Of a stretch of DNA of 64,000 bases, positions 16,527 through 25,809 are shown in pieces. The stretch covers positions 434,001 through 498,000 of the forward strand of contig OZ251234.1 in assembly GCA_965240325.2 (NCBI GenBank), in the 5' to 3' direction. This DNA is from Rebecca billardiae RCC1528. Lineage: Eukaryota; Haptophyta. Positions within the stretch are counted from its first letter, which is position 1. Every line of letters begins with the position of its first letter. The notes under the pieces were generated by a model that saw nothing but the letters and a program-made list of their open reading frames with translations, searched no databases and had not been told where the DNA came from. The position numbers and the translations under genes are program-made.

Positions 16527-18815
16527 GCGAAAATTATGGTACTCGGACGGGGTATTTAGGCATAGAAAATAGAGTCTGAACCTATTGGAGGTGTGGCTGA
16601 TGTCTGATGATAGCCTGGTCCAAACGCACTGGAGCACTTTCGGGGATTTTATCGCCAAATGAACGCGGGCCCCTAGGCACGCGCTCACACCCGGAAACAG
16701 CGTAACAAATGGGCCCAGCCCGGGCGCAGCAAAAGTTTCGGCCTAAAAATCGCATCCGTGGCCCGTCGTGAGCGTGCGCGCGCGCGCCGCGGACAACTAC
16801 GGACACATAGAGAATCGTCAGTCCGAATGTGGGTAAGTACTTAGCCGAAATGAGCCCAAACGCACGAACTTACTTATTGGCGTACGTCGAGGCGAGCATG
16901 AACCCTGGTACAGGCCATTAGGATGGGCTGTGGTCTGTGCGCAAGTGGCCGTACTCAACTACTGCAAGATCGACTATATTACCCATTTATACCCGCATAT
17001 TATGGGAAATGTACCCGCATAAGTATGAGTTCTGGACCTGTATAATTAAAATGCCACTATGTCGTTACATATTCGCCATAGGTGGGTAGCTGTCCCAGGC
17101 TGCACGATTAGTGCGGCGCTCGGGGTGCAGTGGTCGGACGAGGCTCCGCCTGGCCTTCCGCGCACTCCTGCAGACAAGAAGAGGGCCGGACTCCCACCCG
17201 GCCAGGCGTGCGGCAGTCGGTCAGGTGCTGGACCTGGTCTGGAGACCATCTCCTGCGTGGCGACTGGCCGATCTGCGGCACAACGCGCGCCGCCGTGAGC
17301 CACACGGCAGGTTCGCAACGGATCCGGATCGCGTGTCCATGGCGGCGTGCATCGAGTCATTCAAGCTGTCAAGTCGCGTGCCACGCCCGCCCTTTCACTT
17401 GGGGCATCCGTACTGCCTACAACGACGACATGTGCGTCCTTAGACGAGGCATAATCGCGGTTCTAGCTGCTCGTCCAAGGGTCAGATCGCACGTCCTTGC
17501 TCGCCCGACAGCCTCAACGGCGGACTGATGTGATCCGCGGGTGACGATGCGACCGCTTCGAGTGCGCCTACGGCCACCACCGGGGTGGGGATCGTTCATG
17601 GGCACCCTCCGCGTGCCATGACATGCTCTGGCCGTGCGTGGTGACTTGACCCACCGCACGTAAACGGGGAAGACACCCGAGCACGTGCTTCCGAGCCACC
17701 CGAATGGCACAATGTGCCACCCATGGACACCAAACACGTGCCAAAGCGCGAGCCTTGCGTGCTGGAGTAGCCGCACGACACCAAGGAAGACGTATGAGCG
17801 CTCTCAACCATCTTCAAGCGACGACTCCGTCGACTCTGCCTCGCAGACCGCGGTACGATCCTCGACCTTGTGCTCGCAGCAAAGGCCATGACGGTAAAGC
17901 AGCACCCAGGCGATGGGAGTCAGCCGGCAGCCACTACACTGCGACTGTACACACCCCGCCCCGCAAGGCGAGCCATCCTGCTCGCCACCAGCCCGTCATA
18001 CAGCTCCACGAGGAGCACAAATCGACAGCCGCCGCTCAGGACGGCCCATGCGCAAACGTGACGGGACTGGCCGGATGAAGCGTTGGCGATGCGCAGCGCG
18101 CCCAACGCTGGTGGTGGCATCGAGTACATGCTAGGGGTAGGCGGTGGCCCACACGAGCCGTCGCGTGGCCCGCATATTACCCGAGGTGGCCCGTCTCGAA
18201 GGCGCCGCGCAACCCAGCAGGTGAGCGTTCGACGCGCGCCGTCAGGCGAGAAGTCGACCTGGCGACGGACCGCGGGCGGCGGAAGCAACGCAGACATGTC
18301 GCTCAAGGTGTGCACGCACACCGCCGGGGCACCCGAACGATGTGTCCAGCACTACACCTGACATGAGGCGGCGCAGTCGTCCAGTCGAGGCTCTCGAGCC
18401 CCTTCCCGACCTTCGTCGCGGCGAGCCGTCGGACGGCCGGTGGCGATTTTTGACGAGCGCGACGAGCGACGAGAAAAATCGGGAGAAATCAGGCGCCCAA
18501 AATCCGAAAAGGCTTTTTCACTGGCGAAAATCGGGATGGACCAGGCTACTGATGATCCATCGGCACCTGGCCGTAATGTCGTCCAAGGGACCGCCTGGGG
18601 AGTGGGGTGGTCTAGAGGAGCTATCGTAGATCATCAGAGGCGGCGATCCCGCCCGGACTGCAGTGTCAATCAAGATGTTTCAAGTAACGCTCCAGTGACC
18701 GGACTGGGGGGGGGGGTGGACCGAAGCCGGAGCCAGGGGCAGGTGGCATGCAGCGGACTGGAGTCACACCGCGGGGCTGCGTCCGCGCTGAGCCTGAGAG
18801 CACATTAATTTACAA

Positions 18816-18858
<43 letters not shown>

Positions 18859-19466
18859 AAGAGTAGCAGCTATACAGGCCGCGCGGTAGTACCGACCGAG
18901 TACTACATAGTACATACAGGCTCACAGCATCAGTGCTCGGAAATACGGAATGCTGCGCGCCCGACGGGCCGAGCGGCGAGCCCCGACCCGGCGAGTACTG
19001 TGGCTCGGCCTAACTAGTAACTCGGATGCCCTGTTGGCTGTAACTTAGGCATCACTCCGCCGAGTGTCGTCACACTCACAGGCTCCGTCGCCGACCGTGG
19101 ACGGTCTGGACCGCGGAGTCGGTGACTCGCAGGCGGCTCCGTCCCGGCGGTCCCGGAGACTGTGCGGGCAGAAATGCCCGCCTGCTCCGAGAGTGCCCGG
19201 TTTGACCTAGTCTCTGACAGTCTCGGAGACTGACTGAAATTACCGAGACCGTTGGTCGCTCATCCGGCCGTCTGCCTGCCGGGCCGGTCAGCCGTCAGGG
19301 CCGCGCGGGCGGGCGGGCAATGCTGAATGCAACCACGACTCGTCTTGCCCATGATGTCCGTGGTCACGCCGCATCGCTCCTGAAAGCAGTGGCACCTGGG
19401 TGTATGCAAGGTTGACTGCTCGGCAGCGAGTAGACTGCCACCCAGCTCGAGCTCTTTCGAGTGGCC
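15603..19466. other. 3.9-kb gene-free stretch rich in simple repeats
   Basis: Holds a TATC/TATA microsatellite (15660-15706), an AT tract (16489-16526), a G10 run near 18707 and a TA tract (18817-18856). GC is clearly lower and patchier than in the genes. Open frames around 17.1-18.3 kb are short and match nothing recognised; a decayed mobile element is possible but not shown. No tRNA or rRNA signature was seen. Confidence 0.5.
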
Positions 19467-19836
19467 TCACAACTCGAGGCGAGCTGGGAGCTTGCCGCTG
19501 GCGATATCGTCTTCAACGCTCGTTGGTACCGGCAGGCCGGCCTCGATGCGTCTCTTGCGCTCGGCGTACATGGTGTTGATGCGGTGGATCTGCGCGGCAG
19601 CGCACGGCAACATCGCGGTGTTCGAAGTCACAGCAGTGCGCATGTGTGGGGTGCATGGACAGGCAGGCGCGTACGCAGGTGCACACCTGGCGATTGCTGT
19701 GCAGGCACTCGACGTAGTCCTCTCGCTTGGCCTGGCAAGCGCCCGGGTCGTCAGCAGTTGTGACACAGTTGGCAAAGTTCATCCACAGCTCATGGCACCG
19801 CCCGACGGATGTCTCAGTGCCCCAGCGGCAAGCCAT
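19467..19836 (-). CDS. NDUFS5-like complex I subunit (twin CX9C), two exons
   Basis: Exons 19836-19687 and 19589-19467 (minus strand) give 90 residues: 50 from exon 1, 40 from exon 2. The 97-bp intron is GT-AG and falls exactly between codons (NRQ|IHR). The chain carries a twin CX9C motif, CHELWMNFANC and CQAKREDYVEC, followed by LH and a basic C-terminal helix (IHRINTMYAERKRRIEAG). This matches the small NDUFS5/15-kDa complex I subunit of plants and animals in spacing and order. Such proteins are imported into the mitochondrial intermembrane space and folded by the MIA40 disulfide relay; the bend before LH-helix is conserved. It lies alone with a 777-bp gap to the next gene. Confidence 0.8.
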
Positions 19837-20613
19837 GATCGCACCTGCACCTGTAGAGCGCCGGAGCAACGAATCGGACAACAAGGGCACGGAGCGCGAG
19901 GGTGATGTGCCGAAGGCAGGTGGAGCCGGCAGAGCGGCACGCCCAAGCACACCGCCTTTCAGCCACACGAGGCGAGGCGAGTGAAGTGCGGAAGCGCTTC
20001 CGCAAGCGTGCGACGCACCCAGCGACGAGGCGAGCCCTACGGCGAGCCTCGACCTGCTTCGCGCAGATCGATCGATGGTGGCTCGGCTCGCTCGCTCGGC
20101 GAGTCGGCGCCCCCCCCCCCACATTTTTTTTCAGCTGGCGGATGGGAAAAAATGGTGTGCCAGAAAAGAAGGAGGCTCCCCGGCTGCTGCATCGACAGAT
20201 TCTGCGAGCACTGAGTCTGTCGAGGCCGCCTGGTGCCAGCGGCCTGGCGCCTGGATGATACTCTCATACTGTATGACTGTAATGACAGTACTGTAGTATG
20301 TCCGTCCCTCGTCAACGGCCCGTGTTCATCAGTAGCATGTACAGACAAAACTCTGAGCGTACGTAGTTAGCCGCGTAGTCAAGTGAGTCAACCCGTCAGG
20401 CAGCCAGTGTCGGACGAGCGAGTGATGCGCGCGCTCGGTAGTGGGCCTGACTGGGAGCATCGTTCACGCCGAGCAGCGGCCGCACGGCCACTGTCCGGCC
20501 CGGCCGGTGCCGGCCTGCTGGCAGACATTCGGCCTGACTGTCGCGGCCAGCTGGCGCGGCTCGAGATCTGCCGACTCGGACGAACCCGGCGGGCCCCGTC
20601 GCGAGCTTTTCCT
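19837..20613. other. Intergenic between the NDUFS5-like gene and the next gene
   Basis: No gene is supported. It contains a C13 run (20110-20122) directly followed by a T8 run, and an inverted-looking CAGTACTG segment near 20286. It includes the NDUFS5-like promoter and probably the 3' UTR of the minus-strand gene at 20614-21111. Confidence 0.45.
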
Positions 20614-21111
20614 TCACTGCGTCGACCTGAGGAAGTCCTCGTTACCCTGCAGCTTGTCCTCGTTCCGGTTCATGACGGGGTCGTCGTAGCGAATGTCGGG
20701 GCGAGGCGTGTCCAGGCCGCCGCTCAGACCGACGTAGATGTAGAAACAGAGGATGAGGCTGGTAACAGCTAGGGCGCCGAGCAAGCCAGCCTCGTTGCCC
20801 CAGGTGTTCACAAGATTCTCCTCGCGCTCATTCATCGTTTCGACGAAGTCTTTCTTCTCCTCTTGCAGTCGCTCACGCGAACTCGCCACGCGGTAGGTCG
20901 GCTCCTCATCTGGCGTCGTCGTCACGTTGCCCGCTGACGCCGTCAGATTGCGCAAGGCCGCGTCCCAGTCGCGTGCGGGCTCATCTGGACCAGGGTCCGA
21001 GGCGATGATCACCGCTCTCCGCACGACAACTCGGCTGGAACGGCAAAGAAGGGGCCGACTGAAGCCATCAACGGCGAGCAGGCATCCCAGCGCGAGGCCG
21101 ACGCACGCCAT
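20614..21111 (-). CDS. Unknown single-span protein with plastid-type leader
   Basis: 165 residues from the ATG at 21109-21111. The first 20 residues (MACVGLALGCLLAVDG) look like a signal peptide ending before a phenylalanine (GFSRP). A Ser/Arg-rich transit-like stretch (LLCRSSRVVVRRAV) follows. That pattern resembles bipartite plastid-targeting leaders of algae with secondary plastids. The mature part has a charged coiled helix (SSRERLQEEKKDFVETMNEREENLVNTWGNE), one transmembrane helix (AGLLGALAVTSLILCFYIYVGL) and a polar tail (RPDIRYDDPVMNRNEDKLQ). No family was recognised; a plastid-membrane role is inferred. It is divergent from the U2A' gene, with 186 bp between start codons. Confidence 0.7.
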   Translation of the reverse strand: MACVGLALGCLLAVDGFSRPLLCRSSRVVVRRAVIIASDPGPDEPARDWDAALRNLTASAGNVTTTPDEEPTYRVASSRERLQEEKKDFVETMNEREENLVNTWGNEAGLLGALAVTSLILCFYIYVGLSGGLDTPRPDIRYDDPVMNRNEDKLQGNEDFLRSTQ

Positions 21112-21297
21112 TGTGCTCGGCTCCGGCTCGCTGAGTCGCTGGAAGCAGAACGGGAAGCAGAACCCGCAGCACACCCGGACTTTCTTGCGGCAGCCGCTCC
21201 TCACGAGGCACGGCCCAGCGAGGCGCAGCGACGAGGCGGCGCTGCTCGGCGTTCTCGGCACGCCGACGACGCGTGAGGCCGGGGGGTGGTCGACGCG
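21112..21297. promoter_or_regulatory. Shared upstream region of the plastid-type protein and U2A' genes
   Basis: Only 186 bp separate the two ATGs, so both promoters must lie here or overlap the transcribed regions. No TATA box is seen. Confidence 0.5.
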
Positions 21298-22358
21298 ATG
21301 CGCCTCACAGTGGACCTCATTTCGCGTAGACCGCAGTTCATCAACCCCATCAAAGATCGGGAGCTCGACCTGCGGGGTGCGCTGCGCACATGCCGCGGCG
21401 CGCACACGAGTGTTGCGCATGCCATGCTCACGCACGCGCGCGCATGGGCGGCGGGCTGTGCGGGCGCGACGTTCGCGCGGTCGCAGGCCAGCGCATCCCC
21501 GTGATCGAGAACCTCTCCGCGACGCAGGACCAGTTCGACACCATCGACCTGTCCGACAACGACCTGAAGAAGGTCGAGAGCGCGACCACGCTCAGGCGGC
21601 TCAAGATGTTGCTCGCGTCGAACAACCGGATCAGCCGCCTCGCAGAGGACTTGGGCGCGCACTTCCCAAACCTGGAGTTTTTCGTGCTCATGAACAACGA
21701 CTTCTCCAGCCTGCAGGAGCTCGACCCGCTCGCCTCGCTCACGAAGCTGCGATGTCTCACCCTGGTGGACAACGCGGTCACAAAGCAACCTGGGTACCGG
21801 CTGTATGTGCTGCACCTCTTGCCCAAGCTGCGGGTGCTCGACTTCCAGAAAGTGAAGGCGAAGGCGCGCGCCAGCGCGCCCCGCGGCCTCAGCGCGCCGC
21901 ACGCGCGCCGCGCGCGCGCCGCGTCCCCGCCGCCCACCGCGCTCAGTGCTCCTCTCCCGCGCCGGCGCTGCGCCGCGCGTGCTCGGGCACTCGCCGCGCG
22001 TCGCCCGCAGGAGGTGGAGGCGGCGCGCGAGCAGTTTGGGAGCGTGGCCGATCGGGCCGCCTCAAAGGGCAAGGGCAGCGCGGCCGCGGGGGCGAAGCGC
22101 GCACGCGATGCCGACGACGGCGCGCCCGCTGCTGACGGGTCTGCGCCGCCGCCTCCGCCCAAGGAGGCGCGGGTGGGCGGCTTGCCCGAGCATCTCGTTG
22201 TCGCCGCGCGCGAGGCGCTGGCGGATGCGACGAGTCTCGACGCGGTCGTGCGTCTCGAGCGCGCGCTCAAGAGTGGAGACCCAGACGTGCTGCGGGCAGA
22301 GCTGGTGCGGCAGGGAGCGATGAGCGAAGCGCCCGCAGCCGACGGTGGTGGCGAATGA
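21298..22358 (+). CDS. SNRPA1: U2 small nuclear ribonucleoprotein A' (U2A'), three exons
   Basis: Exons 21298-21376, 21487-21863 and 22011-22358 give 267 residues (human protein about 255). The start MRLTVDLISRR...DRELDLRG and exon 2 QRIPVIENLSATQDQFDTIDLSDND follow the family closely. Leucine-rich repeats continue to YRLYVLHLLPKLRVLDFQKVK. The C-terminal third is less conserved, with an Ala/Lys/Pro-rich linker and a final helix (TSLDAVVRLERALKSG) as in U2A'. It binds U2B'' and U2 snRNA in the nucleus. Intron 1 (110 bp) is GT-AG. Intron 2 (147 bp) fits best as GC-AG: donor AAG|GCGCGC, acceptor CCGCAG|GAG, which preserves VKAK-EVEAAREQF without a gap. A GT donor 12 bp earlier would delete conserved VKAK. 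Confidence 0.9.
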
Positions 22359-22785
22359 CCGCTTACGCGCGCTGATGCGTAACGAGTGAGCTGTCATGTG
22401 CGGGCACGCCGGCGTGGCACCTTCACTCGGGCTTCGCGGGCCTCACCTCACAAACGCGACGCTGCTGTCGTCCTCAGTGGACTGTCTGCAGCGGGCTCAT
22501 CAGAGCTTGTTGCTGCCTTGACCGCGTGAAGGGGAGAACATTTCTCCGCCCGCATGATGCCGTCAAGTCTACTTAGTCTCAGACTGTGTATGCATCTATG
22601 TGTGCCCGAATGGCAATGGTAGGCGCAGTATCCCCTACAGTACAGGCTACAGCAGAGATGTACAGCAGACGCGACGAGCCGCCATCACGTTCCGTGTTTC
22701 TCGCCGCGGCAGTCCGGTCCCGGACTACCGGTGCCTCCGCGCCTCCTCCGCGACGCTGACCCCCCCGTCTCCGCGGTCGCGAGCT
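22359..22785. other. Intergenic after U2A'
   Basis: 427 bp with no supported gene. It contains the 3' end of the U2A' transcript and the promoter of the following same-strand gene; the last 100 bp (CT-rich, ending CCCCCCCGTCTCCG) look like a 5' UTR. Confidence 0.4.
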
Positions 22786-23745
22786 ATGGGGAAGCAGTCC
22801 AAAGCACCGCCCAAGCCACCAACGCCTGAGATTAACGCCTATGGCTACCTGCTCCTCGCCGCTGAGGCCGCACGCCCGTACGTCAACGCGCTATGCTCGA
22901 GTGCGTCTGCGCTGCACAGCCGCGTCGTGCCCACTTACGTGACCAACGACGAGCTGCTGTGCCTGGCCGCCGGCCTGGTGGTGACCTTCTTTGGCGCGCG
23001 GTACATGGCGACGATTGCAGCGGTCGAGGCATTCCGCATGGTGGGCTGGTCCTCGAGCAAGGCGTCCTTTGAGAAGCTGCACACCAACTACACGCTGGCG
23101 GCAGCGGCGTCGGCCAAGGACGACGAGGTCGACGCAAACAAGGACGGAGTCGCTGACGTGAAGCAGATCCCGCTTGAAGAGCTCGTCAAGCGGAAGCTGC
23201 CGATCGTTCTCAAGGCGATCGATCCCGCGGGCGTCTCCGACGCCCTGGGCGCCCTGTACGCTGGCGCGTCAGCGGTGGTCGCAACGCTGCGGGTGCAGTT
23301 TGCACAGACGCTCACGCTCGGCGCAGCGATCGGTGACACCGCCGCGGAGTGGGTACGCGAGCCCGCTACGGCCGCGCTCACGGCCTCGCTCCCTGACGAG
23401 TACACCAAGTTTGCGCCTATGCTCGTCCAGTACGTGACTCGCATGATAGGCGTGTCTCTCGCCTTTCTGATTGCCCGCTATGCGGCGGCTGCACACTCGG
23501 CTGCGCGTGGCTCGCAGCTGCTGCTGCGCGCCGCGGCGGGGATGCTGGCGCGCACGAGCTACTTCACCGAGGAGCAGCTTGCGGACAAGACCTCGCGCAA
23601 GCTGGCGCAGGCGCTGCTTGCCTTGATCGGCTTCTCGTGGCAGGCGCGCTCTGGCTTTGGCGCGCCTTTCCCGCTGAACGTGCTTCTGCTGCCGCTCTCA
23701 CTCGTGGAGTGGCTGCTCATGACCGCTGTGGGCATGTCGCGCTGA
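22786..23745 (+). CDS. Unknown multi-span membrane protein with an EF-hand-like loop
   Basis: 319 residues; the ATG at 22786 (MGKQSKAPPKPPTPEINAYGY) was chosen because the open sequence before it looks like 5' UTR. A hydrophobic segment near residues 60-85 (LLCLAAGLVVTFFGARYMATIAAVEAF) precedes a soluble loop with DANKDGVADVKQIPLEE, the D-x-N-x-D-G pattern of an EF-hand or dockerin-like calcium loop. Further spans are MIGVSLAFLIARYAAAAHSA, LAQALLALIGFSW and PLNVLLLPLSLVEWLLMTAVGM. The middle contains a repeated amphipathic Ala-rich region. No family is recognised. Calcium regulation is only suggested by the single loop. Confidence 0.7.
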   Translation: MGKQSKAPPKPPTPEINAYGYLLLAAEAARPYVNALCSSASALHSRVVPTYVTNDELLCLAAGLVVTFFGARYMATIAAVEAFRMVGWSSSKASFEKLHTNYTLAAAASAKDDEVDANKDGVADVKQIPLEELVKRKLPIVLKAIDPAGVSDALGALYAGASAVVATLRVQFAQTLTLGAAIGDTAAEWVREPATAALTASLPDEYTKFAPMLVQYVTRMIGVSLAFLIARYAAAAHSAARGSQLLLRAAAGMLARTSYFTEEQLADKTSRKLAQALLALIGFSWQARSGFGAPFPLNVLLLPLSLVEWLLMTAVGMSR

Positions 23746-24720
23746 TCGCGGGGCCGCGGCGCTGAAGGAGGGGCCCAGCTGAAAATGTCGTGTGACGGGG
23801 CATGTGCAAGCTCCCCTCCTGCATCCCCGTCTACAATATGGACCTCAACATGGCTCATCATCATCTTCTATTCTTCTTGACGGTCGGCACCGCCGACCGG
23901 CTTACTGTAGGTGCGTGCGCCCGCAGGCCACTGGCACTGGGGTACGGGCAGAATGCGGCCTCCGCCTCAGCGGGCTCGATCGGCGGCCAGTATCTTGTGA
24001 GATCGATGCATGGAGGCGGAGTCTTCGTCGTCAGCATCATCGGACGTCGGTTCCGCGGCGTATAGTAGTAGTATGTACGAGTCCGGGGCCTCGGACTTAT
24101 CATTCTCAGGCAGTGATGGACGAATATAATGCGGTCTCAGTGACTCGCGGCTGCTTGAGTGCTAGTGAGTCTGCTACCTACCTACTGGCCAGATTTAACG
24201 TAGTGGTTAGTGCATGCCCACGTCGCGGGCTCCACGCTGCGCGTTCCGCCCTGCACCGCGGGCCATAAGACTGCATGATGATGACCGTAGGCTCCCGCGG
24301 AAGATATTCTCTTATGCTAGACAGCTATAAGCTATAGTACCGGGACGTAGTTTTTATTAAAATAAATAAAGTACTCTCGTCAGTTACCGGAACCAAGGTC
24401 TACTCACTCAGTCTAGTCAATCCGGGCCCGAGTCGGGTCACGGGTGTCAGCCACTATAGCTAGTCGCGGACGCCGCGGATGAGAGGCGCTCGTGCTCGCG
24501 GCCGCGGCCGCGGCTGGAACTGGAAGTCCAGGCTGGGGGCTTCGCAACGTCAAAGTGGCCAGACTCAGGCTTGCAACAGCCACAGCCCACGGCCGCCCGC
24601 CGCCACCGGGACAGGCGCCGGTCCGAGAGCCTCAGATTCAGGCACTGTCGGCCTGCGGTCGCCCGTCCACGCGTCCACGGCCATCGCACGAGCAGTGTCG
24701 CGTTTCCTGCGAGCTCATGC
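23746..24720. other. Intergenic with a fragment of repeat family E
   Basis: No gene is supported. A 41-bp right-end fragment of family E lies at 24225-24265. The rest is unremarkable apart from an AT-rich patch at 24345-24375. The last part is downstream of the CRIM-domain gene. Confidence 0.45.
24225..24265 (+). repeat. Solo terminal fragment of family E
   Basis: GCGGGCTCCACGCTGCGCG...CCGCGGGCCA matches the last 41 bp of the R1 block with one change. No left end is nearby, so this is a truncated remnant. Confidence 0.75.
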
Positions 24721-25545
24721 TCACTGCACCACGCAACGCCCATCGTCGCCCCTACTGTCGCTTGGCCGGCTGTCCGCCGCGCCCGCCCCCGCGCCAGCCC
24801 TCAAGTGTGGGCTCAGATTGCTGTCGGAGGCCACGGTGGGCATCGGCGGGATGGGGCTGCTCACATCGGAAGGGCTGACGTGCCACGCGGCCTCGTCGCC
24901 GCGCGTGCAGAGGGCCAACTCCGTCTCTCCCACCGCGGAGATCACCGTACCGCTCGCCAGCGCCGGCATGTCGAAGTGCGGCTGGGGCTCGTCATCCTGC
25001 ATCAGCCGCAGCTCGAGGAGTCGTTGGTCGAGCGTCCGCCACGCGGCGGATGGCAGGCGGCGGCGACACTCGTGCAGCGCGCTCACGATGGTCTGTTTCG
25101 CCGTGTAGAAGGCTGGCACGCTGATGTGCACGACGAGCGGCTCGCTCGAGGCCGAGTCTGGCAGCGGCGGCAGGTGGATCGAGAGCTTGACGGACTGGAA
25201 GCCCACACCCTCGGAGCGGCAGCGACGGTGGTGCGCGCGTAGCCGCTCTGCGGGCATGGCGAGCTCGGGGTCGTCCATGTCCGACCACGCGGAGAGCTGG
25301 CGGCTCATGAGCGACGGCGTGGAATCAGTTCGTCGCATCGGAGGTGACTGCTTGACGAAGCTCTCGCCCGCTGGCACTGTCACGGGGACAGGCTCCGCGA
25401 CGGCCGGCGCGGCTGTGCGCACTGCGTCGAGCGAAAACATCTGCGGCAGCAGCGTCGCGCCGGCCTGCTCCGTGAGTACGGGCGACGCGAGCAGCGACTC
25501 CGACAGGGCGGGTGTGTCGAGCTGGTCCCCCGTCTCGATGATCAT
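24721..25545 (-). CDS. CRIM-domain protein, SIN1/AVO1-like (possible TORC2 subunit)
   Basis: 274 residues from the ATG at 25545; the frame is open to 25608 only via TTG. A Ser/Pro-rich, probably disordered N-terminus (SPPMRRTDSTPSLMSRQ) precedes residues about 119-213, which follow the CRIM ubiquitin-like pattern of SIN1. A first strand VKLSIHLPPL leads to PLVVHISVPAFYTAKQTIVSALHECRR (strand-helix). Then come LLELRLMQDDEPQPHFDMPAL (the conserved acidic D-F-P-x-L-like turn) and a closing VGETELALC. In SIN1 the CRIM domain recruits substrates to TORC2. The Ras-binding and PH domains that normally follow are absent; the protein ends in a Gly/Ser-rich tail about 60 residues later. The call rests on pattern matching by eye and is moderate. 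It is divergent from the metallophosphoesterase gene. Confidence 0.5.
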   Translation of the reverse strand: MIIETGDQLDTPALSESLLASPVLTEQAGATLLPQMFSLDAVRTAAPAVAEPVPVTVPAGESFVKQSPPMRRTDSTPSLMSRQLSAWSDMDDPELAMPAERLRAHHRRCRSEGVGFQSVKLSIHLPPLPDSASSEPLVVHISVPAFYTAKQTIVSALHECRRRLPSAAWRTLDQRLLELRLMQDDEPQPHFDMPALASGTVISAVGETELALCTRGDEAAWHVSPSDVSSPIPPMPTVASDSNLSPHLRAGAGAGAADSRPSDSRGDDGRCVVQ

Positions 25546-25809
25546 GACCACGGACGCGCCCGCCTGTGACAATGCCGTTCCCAATGCCGTCCCGGCTCGG
25601 CCGACCAAGTTTTTGCCTCAGCTTCCACTCTTCCAGACGAAATGCGCTGCGCCGGCGGCGAAAATGGAATAAAATGATGGCAGCAGGAGTGCGCGCAGGA
25701 CCACCCTCGGTCGGTCGGTTGGCAGGAGCTCCGGTCCTGGTCAGAAGCTCCTCCCGGTCCGGGTCTCGTACACCGGCGGCTTGCGCAAGGGTGAAGGGTC
25801 TCGGCGGAA
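25546..25809. promoter_or_regulatory. Shared upstream region of the CRIM and metallophosphoesterase genes
   Basis: 264 bp between divergent ATGs. An A-rich AATGGAATAAAATGATGG patch lies near 25660. It presumably carries both promoters. Confidence 0.5.

Noticed and set aside
17050-18360. Possible decayed retroelement frames in the 15.6-19.4 kb gap
   Set aside because: Short frames on both strands with no catalytic motif or repeat boundary.
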